DNA from: Bacteroidales bacterium
GTDB taxonomy: Bacteria; Bacteroidota; Bacteroidia; Bacteroidales; VadinHA17
Reading direction: 5' to 3'
NCBI GenBank assembly: GCA_022615595.1
Contig: JAKEGI010000081.1
Location: 1-9,369 of the forward strand
Length of the DNA: 9,369 nucleotides
Positions 7,217 to 9,369 of this stretch are shown here, piece by piece. The translations under genes were made by a program, and so were the position numbers. Every line of letters starts with the position of its first letter. The first letter of the stretch is position 1. The notes under the pieces are model-generated. The model saw nothing but the letters and a program-made list of their open reading frames with translations. It was not told the DNA's origin and made no database searches.

Positions 7217-7555
7217 TTACTGTTTCAGTCTTTTTGTCAACGGCCTTAACATGAAGGCAATTCCTAAAACCACCAGAACCGATGGCCAGTATATCGATTT
7301 GTAAAAAGGAGTGAGCTGCAAAGTCATCTCCGGCATCAGGAACCAGAAACCTGCTGCAAACAGGAGTACGCTGAATACCAGGTCAAGGTTGAGCAGGTTG
7401 AAAATGGAGAAGAATATCAGCAGCATTTCCCATGCAAAGTAATCAGACGGCTCTCCGAGCCTGAACAGATCAAGCCGCGCGATAAGCATCACCAACCCCA
7501 GTGATATCAGGAGTTTTGCAATTCCATTGAACGGATTACTGTTGTGTTCTTTCAT
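7217..7555 (-). CDS. Small membrane protein, stand-alone copy of the LiaF-type TM module
   Basis: 112 residues from ATG 7555, with about four hydrophobic segments (11-27, 42-53, 58-74 and 89-103) and no soluble domain. Its sequence parallels the membrane half of the next gene's product: FAWEMLLI against FSWQMLLI, AGFWFLMPEM against GGFFLIPEL, and IYWPSVLVVLGIAFML against FFWPALFIVIGVVLLI. It is therefore a probable paralogue of that module, positionally like LiaI in the lia operon of Bacillus. The frame stays open to an ATG at 7615, but a candidate -7 box at 7580-7587 would lie inside that longer version, so 7555 is preferred. It is the first gene of the operon; the LiaF-like gene follows after 21 bp. 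Function is unknown. Confidence 0.78.
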   Translation of the reverse strand: MKEHNSNPFNGIAKLLISLGLVMLIARLDLFRLGEPSDYFAWEMLLIFFSIFNLLNLDLVFSVLLFAAGFWFLMPEMTLQLTPFYKSIYWPSVLVVLGIAFMLRPLTKRLKQ

Positions 7556-7579
7556 GATGCGTTCTCTATTATTACGTAA

Positions 7580-7587
7580 CAAAAATA
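7580..7587 (-). promoter_or_regulatory. Candidate -7 box of the LiaF-LytS-LytTR operon
   Basis: Minus-strand TATTTTTG is an exact TAnnTTTG match, 24 bp upstream of ATG 7555. A start site near 7574 would give a leader of about 18 bases. No good -33 TTTG is found at 19-20 bp spacing (only 2 of 4 bases match). The palindrome TTACGTAA (7572-7579) abuts it and would cover the start site, but an 8-bp palindrome can arise by chance. Confidence 0.45.
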
Positions 7588-7686
7588 TTATGCTACGCCC
7601 CCCGTCACCATACATTTCCGGCAGAAGGCGTTTTTATCCCGGTAAGTGGCGAAGCAAGAGGGCAGAGTTACTTTTTTGTTGATAAT

Positions 7687-7717
7687 TTTTTTTATTGGAA
7701 GAGGATTTATAATTTTG
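7687..7717 (+). promoter_or_regulatory. Candidate promoter of the DUF177-rpmF-plsX operon
   Basis: TAATTTTG (7710-7717) matches TAnnTTTG exactly, and TTTT (7687-7690) stands 19 bp upstream where TTTG is expected. Transcription would begin near 7723, about 13 bases before ATG 7736. This excludes the in-frame GTG at 7646 as the start of the DUF177 gene. Confidence 0.5.
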
Positions 7718-7735
7718 CAGACCGAAAAAAGGAAG

Positions 7736-8257
7736 ATGACCGGGTTGTATTCTATACCGCTCGCCGGCCTGAAGGAAGGCAGATATACCTACGAATTTAC
7801 AATGGGAGATGACTTCTTTGAGGGTTATGAAGAGTCTGAGATCAGCAGGGGGGAGCTGAAGGCAGAGGTGACGCTTGAGAAGCGCTCTACCCATCTGGAG
7901 CTGGACATTGTTATTGAAGGCTCCGCAGAGGTGATCTGTGACAGGTGCCTTGATCCGTTTTACCTGCCCATCTCATGCACTAACAAGCTCTACGTGAAGC
8001 AGGGGCTTGAGTGGGAAGAGAATGATCCGGACATGATAATAATGCCTGCCGATGAACACGAGCTTGACCTGAGCCACTATTTTTATGAATACACCCATCT
8101 GGCACTTCCATTAAAGCGGATTCATCCTGATGATAAAAAAGGAGGTTCAACATGCGACCCTGAGATGATCAGGAAGCTTGAAGATCATCTTGTTGCAGGG
8201 GAGGAAGAGACTGATTCCCGGTGGGATGAACTGAAAAAACTGTCAGAAAATAATTAA
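7736..8257 (+). CDS. DUF177 (YceD-like) protein
   Basis: 173 residues from ATG 7736. The family pattern is present: YSIPLAGLKEG at the start, LEKRSTHLEL, then CDRC (68-71), the acidic YEYTHLALPLKRIHP segment (about 118-131), Cys140-Asp and a C-terminal SRWDELKKL. E. coli YceD and plant relatives have been tied to 23S rRNA accumulation, and the gene almost always precedes rpmF, as here (17 bp gap). The cysteines may bind metal, but only CDRC plus Cys81 and Cys140 are available, so this is unproven. An in-frame GTG at 7646 would add 30 mostly hydrophobic residues unlike the family; ATG 7736, with AAAAAGGAAG before it and a promoter-like element just upstream, is preferred. Confidence 0.9.
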   Translation: MTGLYSIPLAGLKEGRYTYEFTMGDDFFEGYEESEISRGELKAEVTLEKRSTHLELDIVIEGSAEVICDRCLDPFYLPISCTNKLYVKQGLEWEENDPDMIIMPADEHELDLSHYFYEYTHLALPLKRIHPDDKKGGSTCDPEMIRKLEDHLVAGEEETDSRWDELKKLSENN

Positions 8258-8274
8258 TAAAATACTTTACTGCG

Positions 8275-8460
8275 ATGCCAAATCCAAAACACAAACACTC
8301 GAGTACCAGAAGAGACAAGCGTAGAACACACGACAAGGCTGTTGCTCCGACGGTGGCTGCATGCTCCAATTGCGGGTCAGCACATCTCTACCACAGGGTA
8401 TGCCCTGAATGCGGGTATTACAGGGGGAAGCTTGCTGTTGAGAAGAAGACAACAGTCTGA
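8275..8460 (+). CDS. rpmF: 50S ribosomal protein L32
   Basis: 61 residues, the normal size. It begins MPNPKHKHSSTRRDKRR, the L32 hallmark, with a basic N-terminal tail that binds 23S rRNA. A zinc ribbon follows with Cys30-x-x-Cys33 and Cys43-x-x-Cys46; this is the zinc-binding (C+) form. It lies between the DUF177 gene and plsX, the usual order in most bacteria. There is no Shine-Dalgarno before ATG 8275, so translation relies on the AT-rich leader. Expression is probably from the promoter upstream of the DUF177 gene. Confidence 0.98.
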   Translation: MPNPKHKHSSTRRDKRRTHDKAVAPTVAACSNCGSAHLYHRVCPECGYYRGKLAVEKKTTV

Positions 8461-8488
8461 CCGGTCTCCGGATCTTAAAGGGTAAGGA

Positions 8489-9369
8489 ATGAAAATAGGT
8501 CTTGATATCATGGGGGGTGATTACGCTCCCGATGCTGTTATCGAGGGTGCAGTTGATGCTTTCGGACAGCTTTCGTCAGATGACCGCCTTGTACTTATCG
8601 GTGACAACAGGAGCATAAGAGAGAAGCTGGCTGCCCTCAAGGCAGAACCATCTCATTTTGAAATAGTTCCAACAACCCAGGTGATCGAGATGTCTGATCA
8701 TCCTGCGAAAGCTTTTTCTCAGAAGCGGGACTCATCAATAGCCGTCGGCTACGGGATGCTGAAAAGCGGAATGATTGACGGATTCGCCAGTGCGGGAAAC
8801 ACCGGTGCGATGCTTGTAGGGGCAAGCTATACCGTCAATGTTATTCCTGGAGTCTTCAGACCTGCCCTTGTGGCGCTGATACCCAACCCCGACGGAAGAA
8901 ACTCCGTCATACTGGATGTCGGCATCAACCCTGATTGTAAGCCCGACGTGCTCCTGCAGTATGGTATTCTGGGTTCGGTATATGCCAAATACGTTCTTGG
9001 AATTGAAAAACCGGATGTAGGACTTCTCAATATCGGCACGGAGGAGTCAAAAGGCTCAGCCGCGGTCAAAGCTGCCTATGAGCTGCTTCGTGAAAGTTCG
9101 GAAGTGAATTTCAGGGGAAACATTGAGGGTCATGATCTCTTTACACACGATATGACAGACGTGATCGTCTGTGACGGATTTGTCGGAAACGTGGTACTGA
9201 AAATGGCCGAGAGATTTTATGGCATCGCAAAGACACGGGGGATAAATGACACCTTTTTTGACAGACTGAACTTTGAGGTTGTCGGAGGCACACCCGTTGT
9301 AGGAATAAATGAAAACGTCGTTGTGGGCCATGGCATCTCAAACCGCAAGGCGATAATGAATATGATACT
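8489..9369 (+). CDS. plsX: Phosphate acyltransferase PlsX, 3' end cut by window edge
   Basis: 293 codons are visible and the frame runs off the right edge without a stop; the family is about 310-340 residues, so only a short C-terminal piece is missing. Motifs in order: LDIMGGDYAP (5-14), MSDHPAKAF, SAGNTGAMLVGA, LDVGINPDCKPD, VGLLNIGTEESKGSA, GNIEGHD, VCDGFVGNVVLKM, and near the edge VVGHGISN. PlsX makes acyl-phosphate from acyl-ACP and phosphate, supplying PlsY for the first acylation in phospholipid synthesis. It acts as a peripheral inner-membrane enzyme. AAAGGG at 8477-8482 sits 6 bases before ATG 8489 as a likely ribosome-binding site. It follows rpmF by 28 bp; fabH often comes next but is not in view. 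Confidence 0.97.
   Translation, partial: MKIGLDIMGGDYAPDAVIEGAVDAFGQLSSDDRLVLIGDNRSIREKLAALKAEPSHFEIVPTTQVIEMSDHPAKAFSQKRDSSIAVGYGMLKSGMIDGFASAGNTGAMLVGASYTVNVIPGVFRPALVALIPNPDGRNSVILDVGINPDCKPDVLLQYGILGSVYAKYVLGIEKPDVGLLNIGTEESKGSAAVKAAYELLRESSEVNFRGNIEGHDLFTHDMTDVIVCDGFVGNVVLKMAERFYGIAKTRGINDTFFDRLNFEVVGGTPVVGINENVVVGHGISNRKAIMNMI

Noticed and set aside
7671..7700. T-rich tract before the DUF177 gene considered as a terminator
   Set aside because: No stem precedes the T-run and no plus-strand gene ends nearby; it is better explained as AT-rich promoter DNA.
8637..9341. Minus-strand open frames opposite plsX
   Set aside because: The plus strand carries an unbroken PlsX frame with all family motifs; the antisense frames have no recognisable features.

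Overview
The window reads as chromosomal DNA from a Bacteroidota bacterium, probably Bacteroidales-like. Three things point there: intergenic elements match the Bacteroides -7 promoter box TAnnTTTG, most genes lack a clear Shine-Dalgarno, and the outer-membrane and LytS/LytTR gene content is typical of the phylum. No mobile elements, CRISPR arrays, tRNAs or rRNAs were seen. Genes are tightly packed, and only two intergenic gaps exceed 100 bp.

Left part, plus strand (1-3480): the 3' end of a MacB/LolC-type ABC permease, its LolD-type ATPase, an outer-membrane beta-barrel protein whose start codon overlaps the ATPase stop, and a polytopic ICMT/PEMT-fold membrane methyltransferase. Together they look like a trans-envelope lipid or lipoprotein export/modification cluster. 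The substrate cannot be read from the sequence.

Middle (3491-4619): a YugP-type membrane zinc metallopeptidase (minus) diverges from yidD (plus). Between them lies a pair of identical 9-bp direct repeats separated by exactly 12 bp. This is the architecture of LytTR-regulator binding sites, and a LytTR regulator is encoded 340 bp away.

Minus-strand operon (7555 down to 4616): a small four-helix membrane protein, a LiaF-like protein, a LytS-type sensor histidine kinase and a LytTR response regulator. The first two share the same transmembrane module. The unit resembles the Firmicutes LiaF-S-R envelope-stress module, but uses LytS/LytTR signalling instead of the NarL-type pair. This is the most interesting system in the window.

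Right part, plus strand (7736-9369): the conserved DUF177 (YceD-like) - rpmF - plsX cluster, linking ribosome assembly to phospholipid synthesis. plsX is cut by the window edge. The start of this cluster and that of the signalling operon diverge from a shared 180-bp region, with one candidate -7 box facing each way.
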